A stretch of 64,000 bases of DNA from SHZI01 sp040080965 (GCA_040080965.1 JBEBHH010000004.1:62001-126000); one strand, 5' to 3'; positions 7,981 to 17,122 are shown, counted from the first letter of the stretch. Program-made: numbers and translations. Notes: generated by a model from the sequence alone, not told the origin.

Positions 7981-10653
7981 CTAGCCCCGTTCGACGGCCA
8001 CGGCCGTCACCTTGTATTCCGGCGCTCCCGTGATCCGGTCGCCCTGGCTGCTCGTGAGCAGGTTCACCATCGTCGCGGGGTCCTGGAACGTGGCGAACAG
8101 CTCGCCCGGCTGCACCCGGTCGGTGACGCGGGCCTGCAGGCGGACTTCGCCATGGCGGCTCCGGACCCGGGCCGCATCACCGGACGCGAGTCCCCTGGCT
8201 GCCGCGTCGACCGCGCTGATCTCCAGCAGGTCGGTGGGCCGCAGGTCGCGGGTGCGGCCCCGCCCGGTCATCGTCCCCGCATTGAACTGGTACAGGCTGC
8301 GCCCGGTCGTGAGCAGCAACGGGAACTCCGCCGTCACCGTCTCCTCCGTCGCGACGTAGTCGATGCAGGCAAGCGTTGCCCGCGCGCCGCGTGCGAAGGC
8401 GCCGGCATAGAGGACTTCCGTGCCGGGATGGCCCTCGTCCGGGCACGGCCACTGCACCCCCGCTTCGTCGAGGCGCGCGCCGGAGGCCCCCCGGCCGCCC
8501 GGCCAGGCAGCGCGGACTTCGTCCCAGATCTCATCCGCGCAGCCGAACTCGAAACCGGACCCGCGGCCCATGGCCCGGGCCACATCGCACAGGATCTGCC
8601 AGTCGGGCCGGGCCGCGCCCGGGGGCGGCACGGCCTGGCGCACCCGCTGGATCCGCCGCTCCGAGTTCATGAACGTGCCGTCGTGCTCGAAGACGCTGGC
8701 TGCCGGCAGGAAGACAGAGGCGAACTCCCGCGCGGTCTCGTTGATGAAGATGTCCTGGACGATCACGGTCTCGACACGGGCCAGCGCCTCCCGCGTTGCC
8801 GTCCGGTTGGGCAGCGTGGGCAACACGTCGTAGCCGACGATCCAGAGGCACTTGATCTCGCCGCGCGCCGCGGCCTCGATCATCTCCAGCAGATTGCGGC
8901 CCGGCACCGCCGGCAGCGCAGTGCCCCACAGGGTCTCGAAGCGGGTCCGCTCGGGCTCCAGGTTGGCGCCGCCGGTGAGCAGTCCGGGATCGCAGCCCAT
9001 GTGGGCGGCGCCCTGCACGTTATTCTGCCCGCGCAGGGGATTCACGCCCGCGCCGCGGCGGCCCAGGTTCCCGGTGAGCAGCGCGAGGTTGATCAGGCAC
9101 ATGACGCCTTCCGTGCCCTGCAGGTGCTCGGTGACGCCGAGGCCGTGGAAGCACATGGCGGGCCGGGTCGTGGCGTAGAGCCGCGCGGCGCGGCGGATGT
9201 CAGCGGCGGGCACGCCGCAGATGCCGGCGGCCCGCTCCGGCGTCCAGGCACCGGCCAGCGCCCGGTATTCGGCGAGGCCGTCCACCCGGCCGCCGATGAA
9301 GTCCTCGTCGGCGAGCGACTCCTCCAGGATGACGTGGGCGAGCGCGTTCAGCAGCGGAACGTTGGTGCCGGCGCGGGGCCGCAGGTGCACGGTGGCCCGC
9401 CGCGCCAGGTCCGTGGCCCGCGGGTCGATCACGATCAGCAGCTTGCCAAGCCGCGCCTGCTGGAGGATGCGGGCCCCGACCACCGGGTGATTCTCCGTGG
9501 GATTGCAGCCCACCAGCATGAACCCGCCCGCCAGTTCGATGTCGTCGAAGGAGTTGGTCGCGGCGCCGAAGCCCAGCATGCGCTTCAGCGCGGCCGCGCT
9601 GGGCGTGTGGCACACCCGCGCGCAGCAGTCCACGTTGTTGGTCCCGAGCACCGTGCGCGCGAATTTCTGGACGACGTAGTTGTCCTCGTTGGTCGCGCGG
9701 GCCGAGCCGAGCACGCCGATGGCCTGCGGGCCGTGGCGCTCGAGCACGCCGGCCAGCGCCTCCGCGACGGTCCCGATGGCGGTGGGCCAGTCGGTACCCT
9801 GCCAGCCCCCCGTCCGGCGCAACAGCGGCTGGGTGGCGCGGTCCGGCGCACTGTTGAACTCGAAGGCATACCGGCCCTTGATGCACAGATGCCCCCTGTT
9901 CACCGGCGAGTCCACGACCGGGGTCACCTGCACGACCCGGCCGTCCCGGGTCCCGACGTTCAGCTCGCAGCCCACGGCGCAGTAGCCGCAGACGCTGCGC
10001 GTCCAGGCCTCCGCCTGCCCCAGCTCGAGCCGCTGCTGGTCCACGAGCGCGCCGGTCGGACAGGTGTCCGCGCAGGCCCCGCACCCGGTGCAGGAACTCT
10101 CGACCAGGCTCGCCAGCGAATCGGGCAGCAGGCGGCCGTCCTCCGCCCGCCCGAGCATGTGCCAGACCGACAGGCCCTGGACCTCGTCGCAGATCCGGAC
10201 GCACCGGTAGCACTGGATGCACTGGGACATGTCCACGTGGATGTAGGGATGGGAGTCGTCCACGGCCGGCGGCGATGCCGGACACTCCGCCCTGTCGGCG
10301 ATCCCGTAGCGGTCCAGCGCGCGATGGAACTGCTTCTCGGGCAGCAGCGCCCGGGTCGCCGGCGCGCAGTGCGGGGCGAGCAGCTCCAGGGTGCCGCGCC
10401 GGAACTCCTCCAGCTCCGGGGAGTGCGTGGTGATCACCATGCCGTCCGCGACCAGCGTCGCGCAGGCCACCACGGGTCGCGGCGAGGCGTTCACCGTCAC
10501 GGCGCAGAGCCGGCACATGGCGGTGGGCCGGAGGCGAGGATCGTGGCACAGCGACGGGACCTCGATGCCCAGCCCGCCGAGCAGGTCGAGGATGGTTGCT
10601 CCGGGAGCAACTGCCTGCCCGATGCCGTTGACGACGACGTGCAGCAGGGCCAT
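7981..10653 (-). CDS. Molybdenum/tungsten formate dehydrogenase alpha subunit (FdsA/FdhA-like)
   Basis: 890-residue catalytic subunit. The N terminus carries a [2Fe-2S] site (C36, C47, C50, C64), then a ferredoxin part with two [4Fe-4S] motifs (C145-C155 and C188-C198). The molybdopterin domain follows with its own cluster (C222, C225, C229, C257). Cys348-His349 in ARVCHTPS match the Mo/W-ligating cysteine and adjacent His of formate dehydrogenases, so no selenocysteine is used. The C terminus is the dinucleotide-binding fold (TGRSLYQFNAGTMTGR). No FdsB/FdsG diaphorase subunit, chaperone or FdsD gene is adjacent, so the electron acceptor must be encoded elsewhere. The ATG overlaps the previous stop (TGATG), coupling it to the cyclase gene. 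Confidence 0.9.
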   Translation of the reverse strand: MALLHVVVNGIGQAVAPGATILDLLGGLGIEVPSLCHDPRLRPTAMCRLCAVTVNASPRPVVACATLVADGMVITTHSPELEEFRRGTLELLAPHCAPATRALLPEKQFHRALDRYGIADRAECPASPPAVDDSHPYIHVDMSQCIQCYRCVRICDEVQGLSVWHMLGRAEDGRLLPDSLASLVESSCTGCGACADTCPTGALVDQQRLELGQAEAWTRSVCGYCAVGCELNVGTRDGRVVQVTPVVDSPVNRGHLCIKGRYAFEFNSAPDRATQPLLRRTGGWQGTDWPTAIGTVAEALAGVLERHGPQAIGVLGSARATNEDNYVVQKFARTVLGTNNVDCCARVCHTPSAAALKRMLGFGAATNSFDDIELAGGFMLVGCNPTENHPVVGARILQQARLGKLLIVIDPRATDLARRATVHLRPRAGTNVPLLNALAHVILEESLADEDFIGGRVDGLAEYRALAGAWTPERAAGICGVPAADIRRAARLYATTRPAMCFHGLGVTEHLQGTEGVMCLINLALLTGNLGRRGAGVNPLRGQNNVQGAAHMGCDPGLLTGGANLEPERTRFETLWGTALPAVPGRNLLEMIEAAARGEIKCLWIVGYDVLPTLPNRTATREALARVETVIVQDIFINETAREFASVFLPAASVFEHDGTFMNSERRIQRVRQAVPPPGAARPDWQILCDVARAMGRGSGFEFGCADEIWDEVRAAWPGGRGASGARLDEAGVQWPCPDEGHPGTEVLYAGAFARGARATLACIDYVATEETVTAEFPLLLTTGRSLYQFNAGTMTGRGRTRDLRPTDLLEISAVDAAARGLASGDAARVRSRHGEVRLQARVTDRVQPGELFATFQDPATMVNLLTSSQGDRITGAPEYKVTAVAVERG

Positions 10654-11987
10654 CAGGCGATCCGGAACAGCGCCCACTCGCCCTCGACGCCCTTGAGCTG
10701 GTGCAGGCCACGGTCCTCGAACTTCAGGCCCGAGCCGGTGACAAGGTCGCGGACGGTGCGCGACGCCAGCACCTCGCCAGGGCCGCCGAGGCCCATGACG
10801 CGCGCGCCGATGTGCACCGCGATGCCGCCGACCTTCTGTCCGACCAGTTCGCACTCGCCCGTGTGCAGGCCGGCGCGGATCTCCAGGCCCAGCGCCCGCA
10901 CGGCATCGCGGATGGCAAGCGCGCAGCGCACGCCGCGGGCGGGCCCGTCGAAGGTGGCGAAGAAGCCGTCGCCGGCGGTGTCGACTTCCCGACCGCGGAA
11001 GCGCGCCAGTTCCTGGCGCACGAGGGCGTGGTGACGATTGACCAGGTCGGCCCAGGCCCGGTCGCCCAGCCGCTCGGCGAGTTGGGTGGCCCCGACGATG
11101 TCCGTGAACAGCACGGTGGCGAGCACGCGCTCCTCGTCAGGCACCTGGCTGTTCCCGGTCAGGAATTCCTGGACGGGCCCGAGCAGCGCCTCGGTGTCGC
11201 CGGCGTGGAAGAAGTGGTCGTCACCCGGTATGCCGACGAACCGGGCACCGCTGATGTGCTCGGCGAGGTAGCGGCCGTTGTCCGCGCGGATATACCGGTT
11301 GCCCAGGCGGTGCAAGACGAGCGTGGGGACGCTGATGGTGGCCAGGGCCGGCCGGAAATCCTGGTCGTAGACCATCGGGTAGATCGGGAAGAACTGGCCG
11401 GGACTCATGGCGAGGCGCTCGTAGCGACCGCGCCAGGCAATGAACGCATCATTGCCGGCAAGACTGGGCGCGCCGCCGTGGCGGGCCATCTCCCCGGTGC
11501 CGTAGGTGCGGAGGACGGCTGCAATCGTTGCGTTGGCCGCGCTCTCGGGAATGCCACAGGGATAGTCCGGCGCGCGCCGGCGACGCGCGTAGGTGTCGGC
11601 GAGGATGAGCGCCGTCGTGCCGGCGGGCCGGGAGGCGGCAAACAGCAGCGCCATGCAACCCCCGTCGCCGTGGCCGAACACGGCCGCGCGCTCGCTGCCC
11701 AGGTCATCGAGGACCGTGCCGACGTCGTCCATCCACTCTTCCCAGGTGGGGACCGCACCGAGGGGCACCGGGTCGGACACGCCGGTGCCGCGCTTGTCGA
11801 AACAGATCACGCGGCTGAACGAGGCGAGGCGCTGCAGGAACCTGGCGAGCGTGGGCTCTTCCCACATGACCTCGAGGTTGGTGCACCAGTCGGGGATGAA
11901 GACGATGTCCACGTCGCCCGCGCCAAACGCCTGGTAGGCGACGTACTGGCCGCCCTTGTTCAGGGCGTAACGTGTCTCGGGAACCAT
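10653..11987 (-). CDS. Alpha/beta-hydrolase-like domain fused to class III adenylate/guanylate cyclase
   Basis: 444 residues. The first 265 or so form an alpha/beta-hydrolase fold (VFIPDWCTNLEVMWEEP, FDKRGTGVSDP, late HFF). The nucleophile elbow reads GHGDGG, with Gly where the family normally has Ser, so the hydrolase may be inactive and serve as a sensor. From about residue 280 a class III cyclase domain has both metal aspartates (FTDIVGATQ and DTAGDGFF) and the AVHIGARV helix. The usual adenine-selecting Lys is Asp, as in other members of this fusion family. Product is cAMP or cGMP. ATG at 11987; divergent from the CBS gene. Confidence 0.88.
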   Translation of the reverse strand: MVPETRYALNKGGQYVAYQAFGAGDVDIVFIPDWCTNLEVMWEEPTLARFLQRLASFSRVICFDKRGTGVSDPVPLGAVPTWEEWMDDVGTVLDDLGSERAAVFGHGDGGCMALLFAASRPAGTTALILADTYARRRRAPDYPCGIPESAANATIAAVLRTYGTGEMARHGGAPSLAGNDAFIAWRGRYERLAMSPGQFFPIYPMVYDQDFRPALATISVPTLVLHRLGNRYIRADNGRYLAEHISGARFVGIPGDDHFFHAGDTEALLGPVQEFLTGNSQVPDEERVLATVLFTDIVGATQLAERLGDRAWADLVNRHHALVRQELARFRGREVDTAGDGFFATFDGPARGVRCALAIRDAVRALGLEIRAGLHTGECELVGQKVGGIAVHIGARVMGLGGPGEVLASRTVRDLVTGSGLKFEDRGLHQLKGVEGEWALFRIA

Positions 11988-12051
11988 GTCGCATGGTAAC
12001 GGAGGCCCTCGGGGCCTGCACAAGCGCCTGTTTGTCCGGCAAGCTAGGCGC

Positions 12052-12612
12052 ATGCGCAACCAGACCATTGATCGAATAATGACCACGCCGGCCTGGACCA
12101 TCGGGTCCGACTCCACTCTTGAGGAGGCGGCCCGGCTCATGGCCCGGGAACGGCTGCACCACCTGCCCGTGGTGGACGCGGGGCAGCTGGCCGGCATCAT
12201 CAGCGCCTCCGACCTGATCGGCCGGAACACGCCGGACGCCGGCCGGAAACGGATCGGGGAAGTCATGACGCGGGAGCCGGTGGTGCTCAGCCGGACCAGC
12301 ACGCTGCAGGATGCAGCGGCCATCCTCGCAGGCGGCGGCTATCACTCGCTGCCCGTCGTCGATCCGGCCGGGACGGTAGTCGGGGTGGTGACCTCCACCG
12401 ACCTCGTCGTCGCGCTCCTGCACCAGTTGCCCGGGGGACCCGCCGCCGGGGGCACGACGTCGGAGATGCTGACCGATCTGGAGAACGTGCGGGCGGCAGC
12501 CGAACTCTACCTGCGCACGGGCCACGGGGAGCACGAGCACGGCGCCCTGGTCCGGGCACTGGCGAAAGCCCGGGAGCACCTCGGGCCCGGACTGACGACC
12601 GGCCGGCTGTGA
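12052..12612 (+). CDS. CBS-pair domain protein
   Basis: 186 residues with two CBS motifs in tandem (about 1-60 and 65-125): TIDRIMTTPAWTIG with HHLPVVD, and IGEVMTREPVVL with YHSLPVVD. This pair forms one Bateman module that binds adenine nucleotides. The remaining 60 residues look helical, with a His/Glu run (RTGHGEHEHGALV), and have no recognised enzyme. It is divergent from the cyclase gene, sharing a 64-bp promoter region. Possibly an AMP/ATP or cAMP-linked sensor; that is inference only. Confidence 0.88.
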   Translation: MRNQTIDRIMTTPAWTIGSDSTLEEAARLMARERLHHLPVVDAGQLAGIISASDLIGRNTPDAGRKRIGEVMTREPVVLSRTSTLQDAAAILAGGGYHSLPVVDPAGTVVGVVTSTDLVVALLHQLPGGPAAGGTTSEMLTDLENVRAAAELYLRTGHGEHEHGALVRALAKAREHLGPGLTTGRL

Positions 12613-12631
12613 CGGCGCCGGCTGGCGGCCG

Positions 12632-13141
12632 TCAGGCGAGCGTCGGCTCCTTGGCGGCGACACCCTTCTCGTAACGCGTGTAGACGAACACGGGAATCTT
12701 CAGCGATCCCAGGTGCTGCTCGAGCAGCGGGTGCACATCGGACCACTCGAGGCCGCCGACACCGGTGGCCAGGCGTGGCAACGCCAGGCTCGTGAGCTTC
12801 TCGGCCCCGGCGAGGGCGTGCAGGTGCTTGAGCGCGTGGCCCACGTGCTGGACCGTGGCGCGGCCCGGGTGCCCGCCCTGGGCCCGGGGCGGCTCCTGGG
12901 TGAAGAGATTGATGATCCGCCGGCCATCAGCGCCCGCCCAGGTCCAGAGCCCGCCCGCCTCGGCCTTCTGCGTCTTGCAGTAGTGGCGGAAGTCCTGGTA
13001 CAGCGCGGGCCATTGCTCGCGGAGGCTGAGCGCGAGGCCCTGGTGAAAATTGTCGTTCGGGCTGACGCCGTGGGCGATCGCGGCCGCCCGGCTGAGGAGG
13101 ATGTCGCCCGCTACTTCATACAGCACTGGTCTGCTCCGCAT
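12632..13141 (-). CDS. Macro domain protein (ADP-ribose binding or hydrolase)
   Basis: 169 residues, a stand-alone macro domain. Hallmarks are GDILLSRAAAIAHGVSPND at the N terminus, a FRHYCKTQ-type helix, INLFTQEPP, and LALPRLATGVGGLEWSDV as the ADP-ribose phosphate loop. The pattern is nearest the TARG1/Poa1-like branch that removes ADP-ribose from proteins or nucleic acids. ATG at 13141; the TTG one codon earlier has no better ribosome binding site. Divergent from the TetR gene, with the palindrome at 13246 between them. No ADP-ribosyltransferase (DarT-like) gene is adjacent, so this is not a visible toxin-antitoxin pair. Confidence 0.85.
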   Translation of the reverse strand: MRSRPVLYEVAGDILLSRAAAIAHGVSPNDNFHQGLALSLREQWPALYQDFRHYCKTQKAEAGGLWTWAGADGRRIINLFTQEPPRAQGGHPGRATVQHVGHALKHLHALAGAEKLTSLALPRLATGVGGLEWSDVHPLLEQHLGSLKIPVFVYTRYEKGVAAKEPTLA

Positions 13142-13245
13142 CAAAACCGAAGGGCCTTGATGGAAACACGCCCCGGCCCGGCGCCGGTATCGTGGGAAGT
13201 ACCCACTGGCCGCTTACGGTGCGGGCAGGCGGCGGGGTTTTTGCT

Positions 13246-13261
13246 TATACGTCGATGTATA
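13246..13261. promoter_or_regulatory. Candidate TetR operator between macro and TetR genes
   Basis: TATACGTCGATGTATA is a near-perfect palindrome (14 of 16 positions), 49 bp before the GTG of the TetR gene and 105 bp before the divergent macro gene. It is AT-rich against a GC-rich background. Autoregulation by the adjacent TetR protein is the simplest reading. Confidence 0.5.
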
Positions 13262-13309
13262 TTTGGGATCAAGAATGGCCCCGGCAGGCGTAGCCCAGGA
13301 GAACAGGCC

Positions 13310-13915
13310 GTGCGAAGCACCGTCCACAAGCCCCGCAGGAGGGGGCGCATCGTCAGTCCGAAGATCGTGGACCGGCGCGGACTGGTGTGGTCGGACCTGC
13401 TGGCAGTAGCAGGCAGCCTGATGGCCGAACGGGGCGTGGCCACCATCAGCGTGGAACAGCTCCTGCTGGCAGCCGGCATCTCCCGCGGCACGTTCTACAG
13501 CTTCTGCGGCGGCAAGAGCGACCTCGTGGCAGCCATCGTCATCCCCGCACTGGAGCAGGGCACGGCCCGGCTGGAGCCGCTCGGCACGAGCCCGCCGCCG
13601 AGGATCATCCCGGCCATCGTCAGCATCTATGAGGAACTCTGGCAGAACCACCGGCACGCGCTGATCATGATTCCCGGGGTGACGGCCGATGCCTTCGCCC
13701 GGATCCACGACGCGCACCGGGCCTTTACGGACGCCATGAGCCGCGCCCTGGAACGCGCCCGGGCGGGCGGCCAGCTCCGCAATGACAGCGTGGAGGCCAC
13801 CTTCCGGGTGATCACCCGGACGGCGGTGCCGCTGCTCCGCATCTACCATGACCATCCGGACGGCCAGCGGCTCTACCGGGAGTCCATGACCGCCCTCCTC
13901 GGGAGAAACCCATGA
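13310..13915 (+). CDS. TetR/AcrR family transcriptional regulator
   Basis: 201 residues. The N-terminal helix-turn-helix is clear: LMAERGVATISVEQLLLAAG and ISRGTFYSFCGGKSDLVAAI (about residues 40-80), preceded by a basic arm. The C-terminal ligand domain is ordinary in length and unassigned. GTG start at 13310 because AGGAG lies 8 nt before it and no in-frame ATG fits. The stop overlaps the next gene (ATGA), so the host-attachment-like protein is co-expressed. It probably binds the palindrome at 13246-13261. Confidence 0.88.
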   Translation: MRSTVHKPRRRGRIVSPKIVDRRGLVWSDLLAVAGSLMAERGVATISVEQLLLAAGISRGTFYSFCGGKSDLVAAIVIPALEQGTARLEPLGTSPPPRIIPAIVSIYEELWQNHRHALIMIPGVTADAFARIHDAHRAFTDAMSRALERARAGGQLRNDSVEATFRVITRTAVPLLRIYHDHPDGQRLYRESMTALLGRNP

Positions 13916-14409
13916 CCGCCTTTCGCGTGCTGGTTGCCGACAAGGTGAAGGCGCAGCTCTACGACCTGCCCGGCCGTCGCGGCGCGCTGAAGGCCCTGCA
14001 GAGTTTCGTGAACCTGGCCGGCATGCAGCCCGAGCGCGCCCTGGGCAGCGGGCGGCCAGGCCGCGTGACCAGCGGCACCGGCGGAGGCCGTCACGCCTAC
14101 CAGCCGAAGCACGGGATCAAGGAGCACGCCGAAGAGGTGTTCGTCCGGCAGGTCGTGTCGGCCCTGGAGGCCGATGCCAGTGCGAATGGCGGGATACCGA
14201 TCGTGCTGGTCGCGGCGCCTCGCCTGCTGGGCGCCTATCGCCGCCAGCTGCCCGCCAGCCTGCGGGAACGGGTGGCCGTCGAGATCCGCCTCGACCTGAC
14301 GAAGCTGCCCGTGCTCGAACTGAACAAGCGCGTGCGGGAAGCCGTCACGGCGCTGCCTCTCTCCGTGACGTCGCGGTTTCGCACACCGCGGCGGCGGACG
14401 ACGGCCTGA
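13912..14409 (+). CDS. Host attachment family protein (Host_attach)
   Basis: 165-residue soluble protein with the layout of the Host_attach family: N-terminal beta strand with FRVLVADKVKAQLYDL, a Gly-rich middle with HAYQPKHG, a helix EEVFVRQVVSAL, a strand IPIVLVAAPRLLGAYRRQLP, then VAVEIRLDLTKLP. The family was named after an Agrobacterium attachment phenotype; the fold resembles eRF1 domain 1/archaeal release-factor-like proteins, and the biochemical role is unknown. Translationally coupled to the TetR gene. Confidence 0.8.
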   Translation: MTAFRVLVADKVKAQLYDLPGRRGALKALQSFVNLAGMQPERALGSGRPGRVTSGTGGGRHAYQPKHGIKEHAEEVFVRQVVSALEADASANGGIPIVLVAAPRLLGAYRRQLPASLRERVAVEIRLDLTKLPVLELNKRVREAVTALPLSVTSRFRTPRRRTTA

Positions 14410-14415
14410 TCCGGG

Positions 14416-15363
14416 TTAGCCTGCGCCGCCGTCGTCCAATGGCGTCCACGAGGCGTCCGGATCGAAATCCTGGATCGTCTCGACGACGGTGGCCGTGTCT
14501 TCGCCCAGGTCCTTCTCGAAGACGACCCCATCCTGGTTGACGACGAAGGTCATCACGCCGCTGGCGCCGTAGTCGGCGGGCCAGGCGATCAGCGCGAAGC
14601 CCTGGGTCAGCAGGCCGTCAGTGAAATACGGAAAGGCGCCGCCGTTGGCTGACGGGCCCTGGCCGTACAACGACCGGTAGTAGTAGCCGTGGTAGGGCAC
14701 CCGCTGGCCCTCGGCCCCGGCGCGGTAGCCCTCCGATCCCGCCAACGCAACGAACGGGCCTGCCGGGCTCGGGGGCTCGTCGTCAGCCGTGGGCCAGTAA
14801 AGGCCATTCTGCCGGTCGGCGTCGCTGAGCAGTTTCTGCGCGTAGACGCCGGCGGGATTGCCGTCGCGGGCTGCCGTCGCGTAGTCGAGCTGCGCCTCGA
14901 CGAAGCCGCGGGCAACGGCGATGGCGCCGAGCTCGTTCGAGCCGATGCGCCGGTAGATGATCTCGTCGGCCCCCGCTGCGCCGTCCAGGTACCAGCGGCC
15001 GCCACGCAGGACCACGGGAACGGGCACCGGCCAGTCCTGCGCGCCAACCTGGAGCACGCGCTTGCTGTCGCCATCGGCCACCAGCTCGTGCTTCTCCCGG
15101 TAGGAGGCAACGAACGAGTCGCGATCCGACTTGTCGGCCACCGGATCGCCGGACGAAACCAGATCCTCAGAGCCCGGGCCGAGGAGCTTGCCGAGGGTCG
15201 GCACCTCGCCCTTCTCGAGGGCAGCGACGAGAGCGGTGACCGCTTCGTCCGCGGTGGCAAATGAAGTGTGGGCCTCGGGCTTCGGTGCGCAGCCTGAAAC
15301 CAGCGCGGCGGCCACCAGCACGACTGCGACGCCGGCCTTGCGGAAACTGTTTGCCGTGTTCAT
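14416..15363 (-). CDS. DUF2950 lipoprotein
   Basis: 315 residues with a lipoprotein signal peptide (lipobox LVSGC, Cys near 25). Family features include FATADEAVTALVAALEKGE, the WYLDGAAGADEIIYRRIG block, a VPYHGYYYRSL motif and the C-terminal TFVVNQDGVVFEKDLG. It is encoded 12 nt after the DUF3300 gene; the two families commonly occur side by side, so they probably act together in the envelope. Function is unknown. Confidence 0.9.
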   Translation of the reverse strand: MNTANSFRKAGVAVVLVAAALVSGCAPKPEAHTSFATADEAVTALVAALEKGEVPTLGKLLGPGSEDLVSSGDPVADKSDRDSFVASYREKHELVADGDSKRVLQVGAQDWPVPVPVVLRGGRWYLDGAAGADEIIYRRIGSNELGAIAVARGFVEAQLDYATAARDGNPAGVYAQKLLSDADRQNGLYWPTADDEPPSPAGPFVALAGSEGYRAGAEGQRVPYHGYYYRSLYGQGPSANGGAFPYFTDGLLTQGFALIAWPADYGASGVMTFVVNQDGVVFEKDLGEDTATVVETIQDFDPDASWTPLDDGGAG

Positions 15364-15375
15364 GAATTGCTCTCC

Positions 15376-17046
15376 TTAGCGCCGGCTCTTGCCGGCACCG
15401 CCGCTTTTCGCGCCGCCACCCTTGGAGCGCGCGCCCTGGGGCATGCTCTGCCGGCCGCGCTGGCTGGCGGCCCGGTCGTTGCCACCGCCTTTCGCGCCGC
15501 CGAAGCTGCTACTGCCACCGCTCTGGTCCGCAGAAGGCCTGGACGCCGGCCGTGATTGCTGCGGCTGGCGGTCCTGCTTCGGCGACTGCGCCTGCCGGCT
15601 GGCCGGCGTCTGCTGGGACGGCCGTGACGTCGTCTTCTGGGCCTGCTGGCGCGCTGGCGTCTTGTTGCCCTCGTAGCCCCGGTCCACCCTGGCTGCCTGG
15701 GACGGCTGCACGCGGGCGGCATTGGCCCCCATGCCAGGCGCCTCCGGCCTGCCGGCCACCATCTTGTCCCGGGCGGCCTTGCCTTCCGGCGTGGCGCCGG
15801 CGTAACCGCCCTGCACCTTGCCCTTGCCCTTGCCACCGGCACCCTGGTAGCTGCTCTGCCCCTGCCACCCGGCACCCTTGTCAGTGGCCGCCGGACGCGG
15901 CTGCGTCTTCGCCGTCGCCTGCCGCGTGCGCTGCTGCTGGTCCAGCTCCTGGAGTTCGGTCCGGTTCGGGCGGGCCGTGGAGATCGGGCTCTTCGGCTGG
16001 CCGGGCCGGTTGCCATTCCCGTAGTTGTTCCAGTAATCGTTGCCCTGGTTGTTCACGATGATCGTGTTGTTGTTGAAGCCGTTCTGGTAGTTGGGCGGCC
16101 GGTTGTAGCCCGTGCCGGGCCGGTACCCGCCGCCGTAGGGTGGCCGGTAATACGCCGGCGGCGGCGGATAGTAGGGACGTCCGCCGTAGTACATGCCGCC
16201 GTAACCGTAGTTCGGGTAGTAGTTGTCGTAGTCATCGTCGTCATCGAAGACTTCGGCGACGAGAAGGCCGGCGCCGAAGGACAGCAGCCCGGTGGTGATC
16301 AGGGCTCCCGTGCTGTGGCCTTCCTTTTCCTGGACCACTGTCGTGGTCGTGGCCGGCGCCGGAATGGTGGCGGGCGGCGGTGCGTAGACCGCGACGGGAT
16401 CGTACTGGGGCACGTAGACGACCTTGGGATCGGCGGGCTTGACGGTGATGACTTCCTTGCCGTCCTGTTCTTCCGTCTCGACCTTCAGCTGGTCGGAACT
16501 CGCCAGGTTGCCCACGTCCGCGGACTGCTTGCGGAGCCGCTGGACGGCGTCCAGCACGCTGGCCTGGTCGGCGCTGAAGGCCTCGCCCAACTGGGTGGTC
16601 CAGTCGAGCTTCATGCACATCATGTCCACCACTTCCGGAAACTGGAGGAGCGCCCGCATGGAAGGGCTGAAGCCCAGGGGCTCGGCCGCCTCGTCCAGGG
16701 CCCGGCCCTCGAGGTCCGGGTTCTGGATGAGCCAGTTGCCGGCATCGAGCACCATCTGGGGATTGGTTGCCGAGGTGAGCACCTGGGCCAGCACCGGGTC
16801 CGGATAGAGGGCAATGGGCGCCAGGAGCGCCTCCAGGACCTCGGGGGTCAGGGCCAGGCTGGCCTCGACCGCTCCAGCGGCAGGTTCATCCCCTGCCGGG
16901 GGCGCAGCTCCCGTCGCCGGGGCTTCGGTGGCTGCCGGCACGACGGGCGCCGTGGCTTCCTTGGGGCCGCAGGCGGCCAGCAGGGCACCCAGCGCCAGGA
17001 TGCCGGCGAGGTTGTACGTGGGAACGGCTGAAGGACGATGCTTCAC
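15376..17046 (-). CDS. DUF3300 lipoprotein with low-complexity C terminus
   Basis: 556 residues from a GTG. The N terminus is a lipoprotein signal (LALGALLAAC). An Ala/Pro linker leads to the DUF3300 domain (about 60-240: LLAPIALYPDPVLAQVL, then VVYVPQYDPVAVY). Past one hydrophobic helix (GALITTGLLSFGAGLLV) comes a Tyr/Asn/Gly/Pro-rich stretch and then about 200 residues rich in Gln, Ser, Ala and Lys, predicted disordered. First gene of the pair with DUF2950. An ATG at 17121 would add 25 residues, but it lies inside the OmpA terminator region, so 17046 is preferred. Confidence 0.85.
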   Translation of the reverse strand: MKHRPSAVPTYNLAGILALGALLAACGPKEATAPVVPAATEAPATGAAPPAGDEPAAGAVEASLALTPEVLEALLAPIALYPDPVLAQVLTSATNPQMVLDAGNWLIQNPDLEGRALDEAAEPLGFSPSMRALLQFPEVVDMMCMKLDWTTQLGEAFSADQASVLDAVQRLRKQSADVGNLASSDQLKVETEEQDGKEVITVKPADPKVVYVPQYDPVAVYAPPPATIPAPATTTTVVQEKEGHSTGALITTGLLSFGAGLLVAEVFDDDDDYDNYYPNYGYGGMYYGGRPYYPPPPAYYRPPYGGGYRPGTGYNRPPNYQNGFNNNTIIVNNQGNDYWNNYGNGNRPGQPKSPISTARPNRTELQELDQQQRTRQATAKTQPRPAATDKGAGWQGQSSYQGAGGKGKGKVQGGYAGATPEGKAARDKMVAGRPEAPGMGANAARVQPSQAARVDRGYEGNKTPARQQAQKTTSRPSQQTPASRQAQSPKQDRQPQQSRPASRPSADQSGGSSSFGGAKGGGNDRAASQRGRQSMPQGARSKGGGAKSGGAGKSRR

Positions 17047-17122
17047 GTTGGTATCCCAACCCTTCTTCTGGTCATCCCGGTGAACGGACCGGTGCCGGCA
17101 AAGAGTAGCACCCGGAGCCAAG

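Noticed and set aside
12632..13141. Macro gene as the antitoxin of a DarTG-type toxin-antitoxin system
   Set aside because: No DarT-like ADP-ribosyltransferase is adjacent; the neighbours are a CBS protein and a TetR regulator.
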